A stretch of 64,000 nucleotides of DNA, taken from the NCBI GenBank assembly GCA_963969345.1, contig OZ017769.1, forward strand, positions 4,340,816-4,404,815, written 5' to 3'. The position numbers and the translations under genes were made by a program. Below the pieces are notes generated by a model. It worked only from the letters and a program-made list of their open reading frames with translations, was not told the origin of the DNA and searched no databases. The stretch comes from Turbatrix aceti (taxonomy: Eukaryota > Nematoda > Chromadorea > Rhabditida > Panagrolaimidae). This document shows positions 34,620-44,430 of this stretch, piece by piece; within the stretch, counting starts at the first letter, position 1; the number at the start of each line of letters is the position of its first letter.

Positions 34620-36309
34620 CAGTTGACGACGCCGGATACACTGCCGCATGTGACCAACATTCGCTACGGTAAGTATTTATCATGCACTATATTTTTACAC
34701 CACAACGAAAAAAAAAATCTTTTAGACCGTGCCCATCAATCGAGATTCACAGATGTGCAACGCAAAGCTAAGCAAGGACCAGTGGCACGAGGAACCCTGA
34801 TCGGGCGGGACAGACAGTCCATCATCATCCGCGATGCCGACCCTCTGAAGAAACGGAAGTCATCACCAAGGATGTTTATGGGCAAATTTGCGACGACATC
34901 CGTCATTACCGCGGACCGCGGCAATCGCATCAAGCAGCGCGACGGTTTTTATATAAAAACTACGGAACAAGGGTGCGTTCCAAGTTCGTCAGTTTCAAGC
35001 ACTCTTGTAACCGGTACTGGATACATTACTATAAGCGAGTACCCGTCGTCGATACCGGAAGATTATGCTCAACACGACGGCACTCAACGATTACATTTGC
35101 TTTGCGTCAAAATCAATGCTCAAGGCCATGGCAAAAGCTGATATCCTCATCACCGACGCGACATTTGCTTGGCCACGGTTGACTCCACTCTAGTCTGTAC
35201 TCGACAGGCCATCGACGTACAGCACTGTTGACGAGACCAGGACTCGATCCGAAGAGACTTGACAGTCACCGGCGACCGCACAGCAGCCACAACTATAACG
35301 TTCATGACAAGGTCCAGCGTTCCATGCAACAGGAAACTAGACAGATGCCAGCAGCGATTCATAGGACTTTCGACTCTAAGCGGCCTAAATCTACACAGAC
35401 CTGCAGATGGTGCGGCAGCCGTAACACGCACGCCCGCGATCGCTGCTGGGCGTTCGGCAAGACATGCGCGGTATGCCAGAAGAAAGGGCACTTCGCCAAG
35501 ATGTGCTGGATGCGGAAGACGCACCAAAGACCAAATATCGACAACTGCTCGTCATCCATGCCCTGTTTAAGACAAGGTGTAACTCGCGCATGGAGTGCCA
35601 ACCAGTAGCCTTCACACTCATGAACAACAAATCGCCTTGGCTAACAATAAATGACTCTTTCTCTTGTTGCTTGCGTGCCACTGTTGTCTCTACTCTTGTC
35701 TGTACTCGACAGGCCATCGGCGTACAGCAGCTAGCTTGCCGTCTCCGTTGCGGTGCTCAAGACCGATTACGAAAGAAGCGAACGCAACGCGTTTGCACAC
35801 TTTCTGGGTCGCCGGTTGCAACTTTCACCGCTCGTACAACATCAACAAGCGGTGGAAAAACGGAACCTGGAAGGATGGTCAGGGTCCATCAGAGCCAAAG
35901 TCACGTACAAGCGACTATTCACTGGCCTGGCATACCCGCCGGAACGACATCCATCCACAGATACGTCAATTTGATTCTGCAGAATGCATCGAAAGCCCTC
36001 GATACCGATCAGCCGTGGCCCGACCAGGAAACGCTCAAGGTATTTCAAAAAAAAGTATTTTTTTACAACAAATATTTTTTAGGAATACGTGGACTACTTC
36101 ACTCGTACATGGCTGCGCGGTGTACCCCTCTCTTTGGAATGAAACTCGTCCGCAACACAAATTTCGCCGAAGCTCGCAACAAGGCGCTACAGACGGCCTT
36201 CTTTCGAAAGCACCCCACTTTGTCTCATTTTTTCTACGGGATTCTCGCAGCTGTTGAAAATTCAACGCACACTTCGGATGCGTTGTTCCAGACTGCATAC
36301 CGACTGTGA
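34620..36309 (+). pseudogene. Decayed MULE-like transposase
   Basis: Recognisable pieces of a Mutator-like (MULE) transposase lie in order but in different frames. First, a DYICFASKSML..ILITDATFAW-type segment (about 35060-35180), which resembles the conserved start of MULE catalytic domains (D-T-F). Then DYERSERNAFAHF and, one frame over, VAGCNFHRSYNINKRW (about 35765-35850), matching the C-x-F-H region. Then, after a 44-base intron (36040-36083), YVDYFTRTWLRGV and, frameshifted, YPSLWNET (about 36085-36145). At least two frameshifts and several stops break it. An upstream spliced-looking part (34620-35000) is basic. A poly(A)-like AATAAA lies near 36437. It resembles the FLYWCH/MULE proteins of nematodes; the family call is moderate. 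Confidence 0.5.
35194..35729 (+). mobile_element. Insert with retroelement Gag zinc knuckles
   Basis: Inside the decayed MULE, a segment of about 500 bases is bounded by 31-base direct repeats (35194-35224 and 35699-35729; TCTGTACTCGACAGGCCATC, one mismatch). It encodes, at about 35400-35510, two zinc knuckles: a C-x2-C-x5-H-x4-C and a C-x2-C-x4-H-x4-C (CRWCG..., CAVCQKKGHFAKMC), as in Gag of Ty3/gypsy- or BEL-type retrotransposons. There is no protease or polymerase. It is a fragment. Confidence 0.5.
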
Positions 36310-36774
36310 AAGAAACGTCCAGACTCCACACAGACTACGAACATAATTATCCCGTTCGCCCGATTTCTAGGACGTAAGAACAAGGTTGCCGAGTTCTGGC
36401 GATGACTCTATTGACTGATTTGCTTGTAGATTGTTAATAAATACCTTTTACTTCCTGTCTCGCTCGCAATAGTCAGCAGATGCTACAAACTAAACAAAAA
36501 CAAAAAAAACCATCATAAAAAATAAAATAAAAAACAAAAATAATTTTACGACTCGCACAGTTTGCAACTTATGTTAGCCATTTAGAAATAGTCTCGACGC
36601 GAATATCACGCGCGTTGCCTTGTTTAGCCTACATTTGTTACTTTGTTGTCTTGTTATTGTTGTTGTTTATTAGCGTGCAGTTGTTGTTTATTAGAATATT
36701 CATGAATTGTTTTTCTTCTCTTTCAGCTTCCTCCGGCGACACCCTTCAAGGTCATCGCTGGTGATTGAGGAGGC

Positions 36775-38451
36775 ATGGCTCAGCAACTCAATTCTCCCAC
36801 AAGCGTTGATCGTTTGTTGAAGAATTTGTTGCATTCGGGTGCAAGGCCTCAACCAGTCGTTGCCCCACCTCTTTGCGGCATCGATGACACAGGTATGCCA
36901 GCTTTGAGGGCTCTTCTTTCGGCCTCTTCAGCGATTTCGCCTTCTCCGTCACATCCTCTCTATCAGCACGGCCGCTGTGCATGGCCTCGTTGTGGTACCC
37001 CGTGCGAGTCGTTTGCCGCCTTTCTTCAGCATTTGGCACTTACGCATTCTCGCGAACCATCGTTTCGTGATTGTCTTCAGCAAATTGAAGTCGTCGAGTC
37101 TCTTGAACAGAAGTATGTGCTTTTTTTGGGATAATTGATGTTTTTTTACGGTCCTAACATGATTTTTTGTATCCGTTGTCTGTTTGCAGGTTATCAAAAG
37201 AAAAGCAAGTTCTGCATGGAATGAGAATGCACATGCAGGGCATGATGGCACCTGATTTAGTCGGATTAATGGGTATTCCGTCTGTTTCTACGAAATCGGG
37301 TTTGTCATCGTCGTCGTCTGCTGTTCCATTTCTGTCTGGTGTCCAACAACAACAGCAACCTCAGACATACTATCCGGCGCCGAATCACGTTCTTCCGACT
37401 TCTGCTGTAAACACAGGCGACCTTACGGCCTATTATGTCAATTTTATCAATTCATCCAGAAACCAGGTGAGTAATTTTTGTAATTTCATGTTTTTTTGTT
37501 TTCTGCAATTCTGATGACTTCAGAATTACTATTTATTTTCAGGTTCACCCAACTGCCCAACATCTCTTGTCTCGTGCACCTGCAAATGCGAGTGCCCAAT
37601 TCATGACAGGTCCGATAGCCGTTGTCAGGTTGGAAGAATCTCCGACGGTCCAGGCTGCCGGTGGTGGTGCAGTGAAAAAGCGCAGTGGAAAAGTGCCCAG
37701 TACATCGGACTCGAAGTCATCTCCCAACTTTCTCTCACGTCGGCCCGCGGATTGTGCTGCGCTATCGATTTCGGCGGATATCGAACAGAATCGCGAGTTT
37801 TACCGACAGATCGACTTAAAACCGCCCTATACATACCCAGTTCTCATCCGGCAGGCCATCTTGGAGTCCAAGGATTCGCAGCTCACGCTCGACGAAATTT
37901 ATCAGTGGTTCAAGTTTACGTTTGCGTACTTCAGAAACAACCCTGCTGGCTGGAAGGTTTTTTTTTTGATTTTTTTTGCGTTCAAATTCAAACATGATTG
38001 TTTTTTTCAGAACGCAGTTCGTCACAACCTTTCTCTCCTCAAATGTTTCATCCGGACGAGAGACATAAATGGTTCTGTCTGGAAGATTGACGATTCCGCA
38101 TTTTTCGATCGTCGACAGCAGCGAAGTAAGTCTACCAAGTCTGTCAAGTCGGCATCCGTGCCTTTGCCTACATTTGTCGATCAAAACGGCGTCGCGCCTT
38201 TTTTTATGCAGCAAATGCTCAGCTCGGCTTCGCCTAGCCTTTCGGCCACCACCACGACGGTCAGCTCGCCTCCCACTCCCATGTCCAGCGGATTGAACGC
38301 CGATGGCAATGGTCGCGAGGAACAACGGAGCGTGCCAGCTGCAACAAGTGTCGATGACAACAAGAACGCCTTCAGCAACACCGCGATCGACGCGCAAGGC
38401 TGTCCGACTTCTATCCTGGTGGATGAGTCGGGTGACGAGGGTCAAATTTAA
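36775..38451 (+). CDS. fkh-7: FOXP-type forkhead transcription factor
   Basis: Nuclear DNA-binding regulator. Exons 36775-37112, 37190-37466, 37543-37956 and 38011-38451 encode 489 residues. The diagnostic FOXP order is present: a C2H2 finger (C68, C73, H86, H91; GRCAWPRCGTPCESF), then a leucine zipper (about 105-125; VVESLEQKLSKEKQVL), then a spacer with a short polyQ, then the forkhead (about 297-375; LKPPYTYPVLIRQAILES, WKNAVRHNLSL, GSVWKIDD). Ser/Thr-rich and acidic C-terminus. Recognition helix 3 reads RHNLSLLKCF, with Leu353 where FOXP proteins have His and most forkheads Asn. An acceptor ending at 36726 implies a 5' untranslated intron or trans-splicing. The orthology to C. elegans fkh-7 is inferred from the domain order. 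Confidence 0.93.
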
Positions 38452-38609
38452 GAAGCGCTCTGGTCTGTGAGCCAATTTAGGAGGGCTGACAATTGATTTT
38501 TGCAGGATTTTTACGTGTTTTGAGCCAATTTGTAGGCATCTGTCGGGAGATTTTATCCTTGATATTTTTTATTTGTAACAAACTGAAAACTTTGAGCGTT
38601 ATGTTTTCA

Positions 38610-38615
38610 AATAAA
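38610..38615 (+). terminator. Poly(A) signal of the FOXP gene
   Basis: Canonical AATAAA 159 bases after the stop codon, just before a 26-bp perfect inverted repeat. Confidence 0.6.
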
Positions 38616-38636
38616 CCGTGTTTTTCAAATTTAGTT

Positions 38637-38710
38637 TTTTTTAAGATTTGTACTTTATAAAAAAACATAGTAAAAAAACTTGTATTTTATAAAGTACAAA
38701 TCTTAAAAAA
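38637..38710. repeat. Perfect 26-bp inverted repeat
   Basis: Arms 38637-38662 and 38685-38710 are exact complements (core AAGATTTGTACTTTATAAAA) separated by 22 bases. It lies between the FOXP poly(A) signal and a tRNA gene. It could be a small foldback transposon remnant or a transcript-end hairpin. Confidence 0.85.
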
Positions 38711-38764
38711 CAACAACGGATAAAAATCGTAATGCAGATTCAAACAAAATTAATGAAAAATTAA

Positions 38765-38848
38765 TGTCCGCCGCAGGATTCGAACCTGCGCCCACAGAAG
38801 TGGACGTGGACCTGAACCACGCGCCTTAGACCACTCGGCCAGACGGAC
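38765..38848 (-). tRNA. tRNA-Leu (CAG), copy 2
   Basis: Minus strand, 84 bases, the same cloverleaf as copy 1 with anticodon CAG and a long variable arm. The acceptor is GTCCGTC/GGCGGAC: base pair 4-69 is C-G here and G-C in copy 1. Flanking DNA is unrelated to that of copy 1. Confidence 0.97.
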
Positions 38849-39068
38849 GTGCTTTTAGTGAAAACGCGCTTGTAGGAAACACACAGCTGGTATTTTAAAA
38901 AAACGAGAACTCAAGAATACTTTTTGTTGTTTTTTTTATGCACGCAATTTAAAACCACAACACATCGCTAAAACACGTGTTTTATAACATAATTGGACTG
39001 TTTTATATTCACAAAAGACACAACAAACTCAAACACTGTCATCAGACGTTGAAATAAGAACCATTTCC

Positions 39069-40809
39069 TTAGACGCTGAAACCAAAACCGGTCACACAAG
39101 ATTCTTTGCCCACCTCGGCATTCTCAAACTCACAGTTCAGAATTGCGTCGCATTGGACGAAAAGCTCTTCGAAAAAAGGTGCGCTCTGCTGAAAATCAAA
39201 ATTAGCGACAAAAAAAAAGAAGAAAAAAAAACAAACCTCGGTGTCGGAAGCCAGCGTTTTGATGAATTCGCCAGCGGTCAGGAGATTGCCATTCATTTTA
39301 ATCCACGTATTGTCCCGGGGACAGAACTGTCGACCAAAGTAATGCAACCGACGAGCCAGAATTGTGAGACTGTCGAGATAAGCAGCAAAAACAACGATGC
39401 CAATGGCCATGTAGACGCAGTACACAAAAGTGTGCGCTGGAGTGACTACTGTAGGAACGATATCACCGAATCCTATCGTAGTTACCGATATAAAACTGAA
39501 ATAATACATAAAATAAACAAAAAAGAAACATTTGGAGATACGGGGGATTGAACCCCGGTCCTCCCGCATGCGAAGCGGGCGCTCTACCACTGAGCCATAT
39601 CCCCGGTGAAATTGCGCCCCCTTGGTGCGTTTACAAGCAGAGCGCTGTCGTGCATTGCATAAATTTGAAAAACTCACCAAAAGTACCATGCGTCGATGAA
39701 TTCAAGCTGTGGATCCATCAGACAGAACATCAGGCAGCCGAAAAAGACGTAGCACTGAAGAAGGATGAGGGCCGGGAGGGGATCGAGCCGGGTCGGTTGT
39801 CGGACGACGCGTTCGTCGCAGCACAGTGAGCCCCAGAGAATCCAAAGCCATTGAGCAAAGACTTCGCTGAAGGAATGAAGGACCAGGAAAACGCTCGGCA
39901 CACCGATGCTGAGGAAGAGAAAACAGAAAACACACGAAGCGACCGAGCGAGGCACGTTATCACCGTAGCCGATGGTCGTAACGGATGTAAACGAGAAAAA
40001 AAGCGTGTTCACGAAGGGAATATCATCGAAAGCAAAATCGACGCCGCGGAAGATGAGTGCCGCGACATAGATGACAAAGCAGCCGATGACGAGGGGCACG
40101 ACGTGAAAGAGAGTCGACGTGAGCAGCTGAAAGAGATCCAGTAACTGCGGGGGGCATCGGAGCAGCAGAAGGCTGTCGAATTTGGCCGCGCGATAGCAGT
40201 GACGTCGAGGCAGAGGCAGCATGCTTGCTGCCTGCTAGCGGGTGAAAAAGTGTGCTTGTATCTCCCAGCCCGCTGCGTGGTGCTGGGCTTGGTGATGAAT
40301 ATTGCGATTCTTTAAAAAATAGTCAATCTCTGACGCGTTGCGTTGCTGCTGCACGATCGCTCGAGGAAAAGAAAAGAAAAGAAAAAAGAAAATCAAATCA
40401 AAATCAAATCAGAAAAAAGAAAAGACTCAAATTTGCCTCAAGCCTAAAAAAATGCATAATGCATACTACTCACCCGACGTGGAATTTGTGAAGGTTCACA
40501 GTAGTGCGCCCGGATAACTTCCTGCTTGGAAAGTTGTATAAAAGTCCTCGTCACACTCCTGCCACCTGTACAGGTATCGTCGTCCTCGATTTCTTCGGTG
40601 TCTTCTTCCTCGACGCATTCGACGCGTGTGATAACGATGGTCTCCTCGCTAGCCTCGCTGACCAATTTGCAATCATCCGGAATCAAATCTTTTCCATTCT
40701 TCTTCTGCGATCGTAACAGATTTTGATCGTCTGGGTGATCGTGTGTGTCTCGCGACGATAATTCCCGGCCGGTGGTCGTGCCAGGAGATTGAGAAGAAGT
40801 CAGTGTCAT
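39069..40809 (-). CDS. Two-pore-domain potassium channel (TWK type)
   Basis: Plasma-membrane leak K+ channel. Exons 40809-40474, 40231-39678, 39495-39237 and 39188-39069 encode 422 residues. The first exon gives a 112-residue acidic cytoplasmic N-terminus (VEEEDTEEIEDDD). Then come M1 (HVVPLVIGCFVIYVAALIF), pore 1 with TTIGYGD, M2, M3 (LPALILLQCYVFFGCLMF), pore 2 with TTIGFGD and M4, and a short C-terminus. Both selectivity filters are intact, one GYG and one GFG as usual for K2P channels. Intron 2 (39677-39496, 182 bases) contains a tRNA-Ala gene on the same strand. C. elegans has over 40 twk genes and I cannot pick the orthologue. An alternative acceptor three bases upstream of exon 2 is also in phase. 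Confidence 0.92.
39533..39604 (-). tRNA. tRNA-Ala (CGC), intronic
   Basis: Minus strand, 72 bases. Acceptor GGGGATA/TATCTCC with one G-T pair, anticodon loop TTCGCAT (CGC) and T arm CCGGGGTTCAATCCCCCG region. It lies wholly within intron 2 of the K2P channel gene, in the same orientation. Confidence 0.95.
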
Positions 40810-42007
40810 TTTGTGCTCAAAGTTGAAACTGTCAGGGTGGTTGAAGTATAGGAACTAGGTCAAAGGTAGTTAAGCGGCGAAGAATCATGCGAGGATGAAG
40901 ACGACTGCCGACTGATAATTACGACGGAGCCGAGGATGCCGGTATGGCACGGCGCGCGTGAATCAACGCTTGCGTTGCTGCAAACAAAAAAATAAATCAA
41001 AATCAAAATCAATCACGCGATATTACCGGGATCGTGGAATAAATGCACGGAAAAGAGATGGAAAAGACAGCAAAAATTTGCCTTCACTGTGCTTACGGCG
41101 TCGTTGTGTGTGTTTTTTTGTTGCGCCACCGACACGACCCCGCCAAAAGGACTGTCGCCGGCCGCGCTTGAGGCCAGCTGGACGAACAAGAACAAGAACA
41201 CAAACACCTTTCTCCTCCTTCCCCCACTTCTGTGGGGTGTGTCTGATCAAACCAGGGAAAACAGCTTGCTATTATGCTGTTTAGTATGCATGCGCCGGGC
41301 GCAGATGTTGTTCACGGATCTTGCCTTCCTTCGTGTTCCGCAAAGGCAAGAAACCTGGACGCCTGCGATATTTATGCACGCAGGAACTATACCACTTTTT
41401 TGTATCGTTTTGAAACGCGTTTTACGTTTTAGATAGGCGATCAAAGGGTGGAGGGTTGTAAACATGAACTTTTACGGGGGATCAAGTGGTTGTTTGACTA
41501 CTGGGAGTGACAAAATAGCACAGAAATGCCGAGGGGCATTGTTTCGGACCGGTGATCGCGTTGAATGGAGCCAGACAGTGTCCGCCCCTTTAGGCCTGTT
41601 CCTGTTTTGACACAGAATGTCTAAAATCATACGCGCTCAATGTTTTTATCCAAGCTTCTCAAAAATGTGAACTATTTGTTCAAATATGTATTTTCGTGTC
41701 AAAAGTATCCTAACTTTCGTGTCAAAAGTATCCTAATTTTCGTGTCAAAAGTATCCTCATTTTCGTGTCAAAAGTATCCTCATTTTCGTGTCAAAAGTAC
41801 GAATTTGAATAGCTCGTGATCTGATCTGAATTAGGTTTCATCGGATCCAGATTATTTATGATCTGATCTGACATTTTTTTGATTTAATAGAATTGTTGCC
41901 CACGCCCGCCCTCTTTATGCCTGTTATTTAACTACAGTTAACATTTATTGCACCTTGAACACAAATTATAAAAAAAAATACAATATTTACAGGCAGGATA
42001 AAGTCGA
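40810..42007. other. Intergenic region, no gene seen
   Basis: Upstream DNA of the K2P gene and downstream DNA of the cuticlin-like gene. Apart from the tandem repeat at 41691-41805 it holds only short frames without content. Confidence 0.5.
41691..41805. repeat. 23-bp tandem repeat, five units
   Basis: Five head-to-tail units of TTTCGTGTCAAAAGTATCC plus a 4-base linker (starts 41692, 41715, 41738, 41761, 41784), nearly identical. A minisatellite. There are no unique spacers, so it is not a CRISPR array. Confidence 0.92.
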
Positions 42008-43182
42008 TCAGAGCTTGCGCAGTCTGACGACGAGGTAGACGACTGCGGCGCCCAGAGTCGCGACCAGCGTGGTGAGGATGGACGCCGGCAGGATGAGACT
42101 AGCCACCGGCACGCAGTCCATCGGCCTTGAGTGCGGCAGCGCATCGGCGTCAAATTCAACGTCGGGATCGAGTACGTTGATGCCCGCCCGGACGTCGACC
42201 TCGCGGATGCCCGGAACGATCCCTTGAACGGATCTCTTGCGCACTTTCAGCCCTGAGCTCTGGGAAGTCTGATGCCTGAGATCGGGGCACTTTGGCACCG
42301 CGCATTCGCCGTCCTTGACGTCGAGACGCACGGAGCACTGGAAGTTGACGACGACCCGATCGGCAAATTTGATAGCAAGTGCTTCTTTCTGCGCTGTGAG
42401 GCGACCGGGGCCGTATTGGAGGTTGTCGAGCAGGAATCGATCAACCGCGCAGCCTTCTTCGTTGAGAATGGTGAATTCCGTGCCGGAGCCGTCTTCGATG
42501 AAGCACGAGTGAACGGTCATGCACCAGAGGTCGGGGGAGGTCGACAGGCACGTCCACTTGTGCAGGAGCCGGGACCCAACCGAGACCACCGATAGCGGTT
42601 TTCTCGTGAACGGATCCAAAACCTCGTAATTGCAGTGCGGGATCTCCGCGGTTTCCGTGAACGGTGCAAGACTCGCCGCGCTCACTGTCAGCGGATAACT
42701 GACCGTCTTTGCCGATTCCATGAAGAAGCAGCTGATCTCGTAGCCCTGAAAACACCCCGCCAAGATTTTTTTAGTTAAAAACCTTTCAAAGTTTCTCAGA
42801 ATCTCACCCGGTCAACTTTGGTGATAAAATCTCTGTGGAAGGATATCATGACTTTTGTGGTGACAAAGAGCCCCGGTGGATCGATGGACCGAGTTGTTGT
42901 AACGCCACAGCGGTTCTTCTGGATGGTGATGGACGTGGTCCGACGTCCGACCTCCCGCGACACGCAGTTTGAATCGTTGGCGTGCCCGACGACAAAGACA
43001 CGCCCCTGGAAGATGTCTTCGGTGAGGAAGACGATGTCGATGTACTCCTCCGTGCAGTCGACTTCCGTTCGGCCGAGCTGGCCGTTCGGGATGGGGATGC
43101 TGAGGGTGGTCAGGGGCAGGAAAACCAGGATTGTGGCAATACCGACGACCAGGTGTAGGCCGAGTACCCTGTGTGGAGCCAT
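42008..43182 (-). CDS. Cuticlin-like ZP-domain protein
   Basis: Secreted/membrane matrix protein of the nematode cuticle. Exons 43182-42808 and 42745-42008 encode 370 residues. It has a signal peptide (about 1-29), a ZP domain (about residues 40-285) with spaced cysteines (NDSNCVS, QKNRCGV, GYEISCFF, IPHCNYEV, WTCLSTS, NEEGCAVD, NFQCSV, ECAVPKC), a furin-like site KVRKRS after the domain and a C-terminal membrane segment (SLILPASILTTLVATLG...). This order is typical of CUT/CUTL proteins, which are released at the furin site and polymerise. One phase-0 intron, 62 bases. Confidence 0.92.
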
Positions 43183-44430
43183 GCCTAAGAAGGGGGCATT
43201 GAAACGGGAAAAATATGAAACAAAAAAATCCGTGAGAAACGTTCAGGAAAGCGAAATTTTGACCAAAACATGTTATTTGAGTTCAAAATGAGTATTTTCA
43301 CGGAAGAAAAAAACACTTTCAAGATAACATTTTTGATAGAAAGATGAAACAAATCGCGGGTCTGTTTTGAAAAAAAAACTCGCAACTACTGCAAAGAAAC
43401 AATTTGAAAAAGAAAGTCAGATTTAATCGTCGTCGGATTCCCGCAGCAAATCACTAAAAAAACCAGTCATTTGAGCCCGGGAATCCCGAGATCGATGCGC
43501 GCTAACCTTGCCCCCTCCACGAGGGCAGCTGTGGATTGCATCGACGCGTCAAAAGCCATCCAGAGTCGAGGATCCACTGTTCATCATCCGATATCCCCAA
43601 AGTGACTGCATCCGCGCATCCGCCTCGGTTGCGCGATCGCCTGGCCAGAGGCGACAATAATCAGGTGAACGTAATCACCCACCCACCACCCGGATGGCTG
43701 GCTGGCAATCATCATATCCCCAGAGGGGATCTTGTGCAACCACCGACGAACAATCAACGACGGGACCACATCATAGCTCAAAAAAAAAAAAAATCCCCGC
43801 AACCGCGAAACATGTTTACGCGTGTCTTCTGCGCCCTGCCCTCGTTGTCGACGATGGTCACTCCAAAACCGGCCTCCAGGCTTGGGGCTGCTCATTGCCA
43901 GCGTAATAGAGTCGCAGGATGACGCCTAGCATCCTTCGCCCACCCGTTCTCGGTGTGGCGCGTGAACAAAAAAAAAGAATAGAGATTCACAGGAGACAAC
44001 AGAACTCAACTGGTCTTCCTTCGTGTTCTCTTCGTCGACCCTTCCTGCTTCCTTCCAGGAACGCATTTTTTGAAGCAATCAGCTGCTTTTCTCGCAAAAA
44101 CAATCGTTTCTTCAAATTTCAAAAAAAACATGAATTCCATTTTTTTATTAGCACTTATTGCACTGCACCAATTTTTTCATAAAAATCAAATCCGTGAAGC
44201 CAGGTGAACAAAGCCAAAAAAAACTCAAGGAAATAATAAAAAAAATCAAAGTGCCCTTAACCACCCGCTTTATTCCACTGAAAAAGTCAAAAAAGTATAC
44301 TCAGCAATTAAAAAACCAAAGAAAACCAAAAATATTACTGAGTTAAATCAATCTGCATAGATTTTATTTGTAACATTGTTGAAGTGTATTTGTGTGTCGT
44401 GAACAGACCTGTATTGCATGTGGCTGTTGT
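43183..44430. other. Intergenic region
   Basis: Upstream of the cuticlin-like gene and downstream of the SLC35C2-like gene. Part of it (43480-43950) is of higher GC, but no frame with domain content or splice partners was found. Confidence 0.45.

Noticed and set aside
41691..41805. CRISPR-like direct repeats
   Set aside because: Units abut each other with no unique spacers, and the host is a eukaryote; this is a minisatellite.
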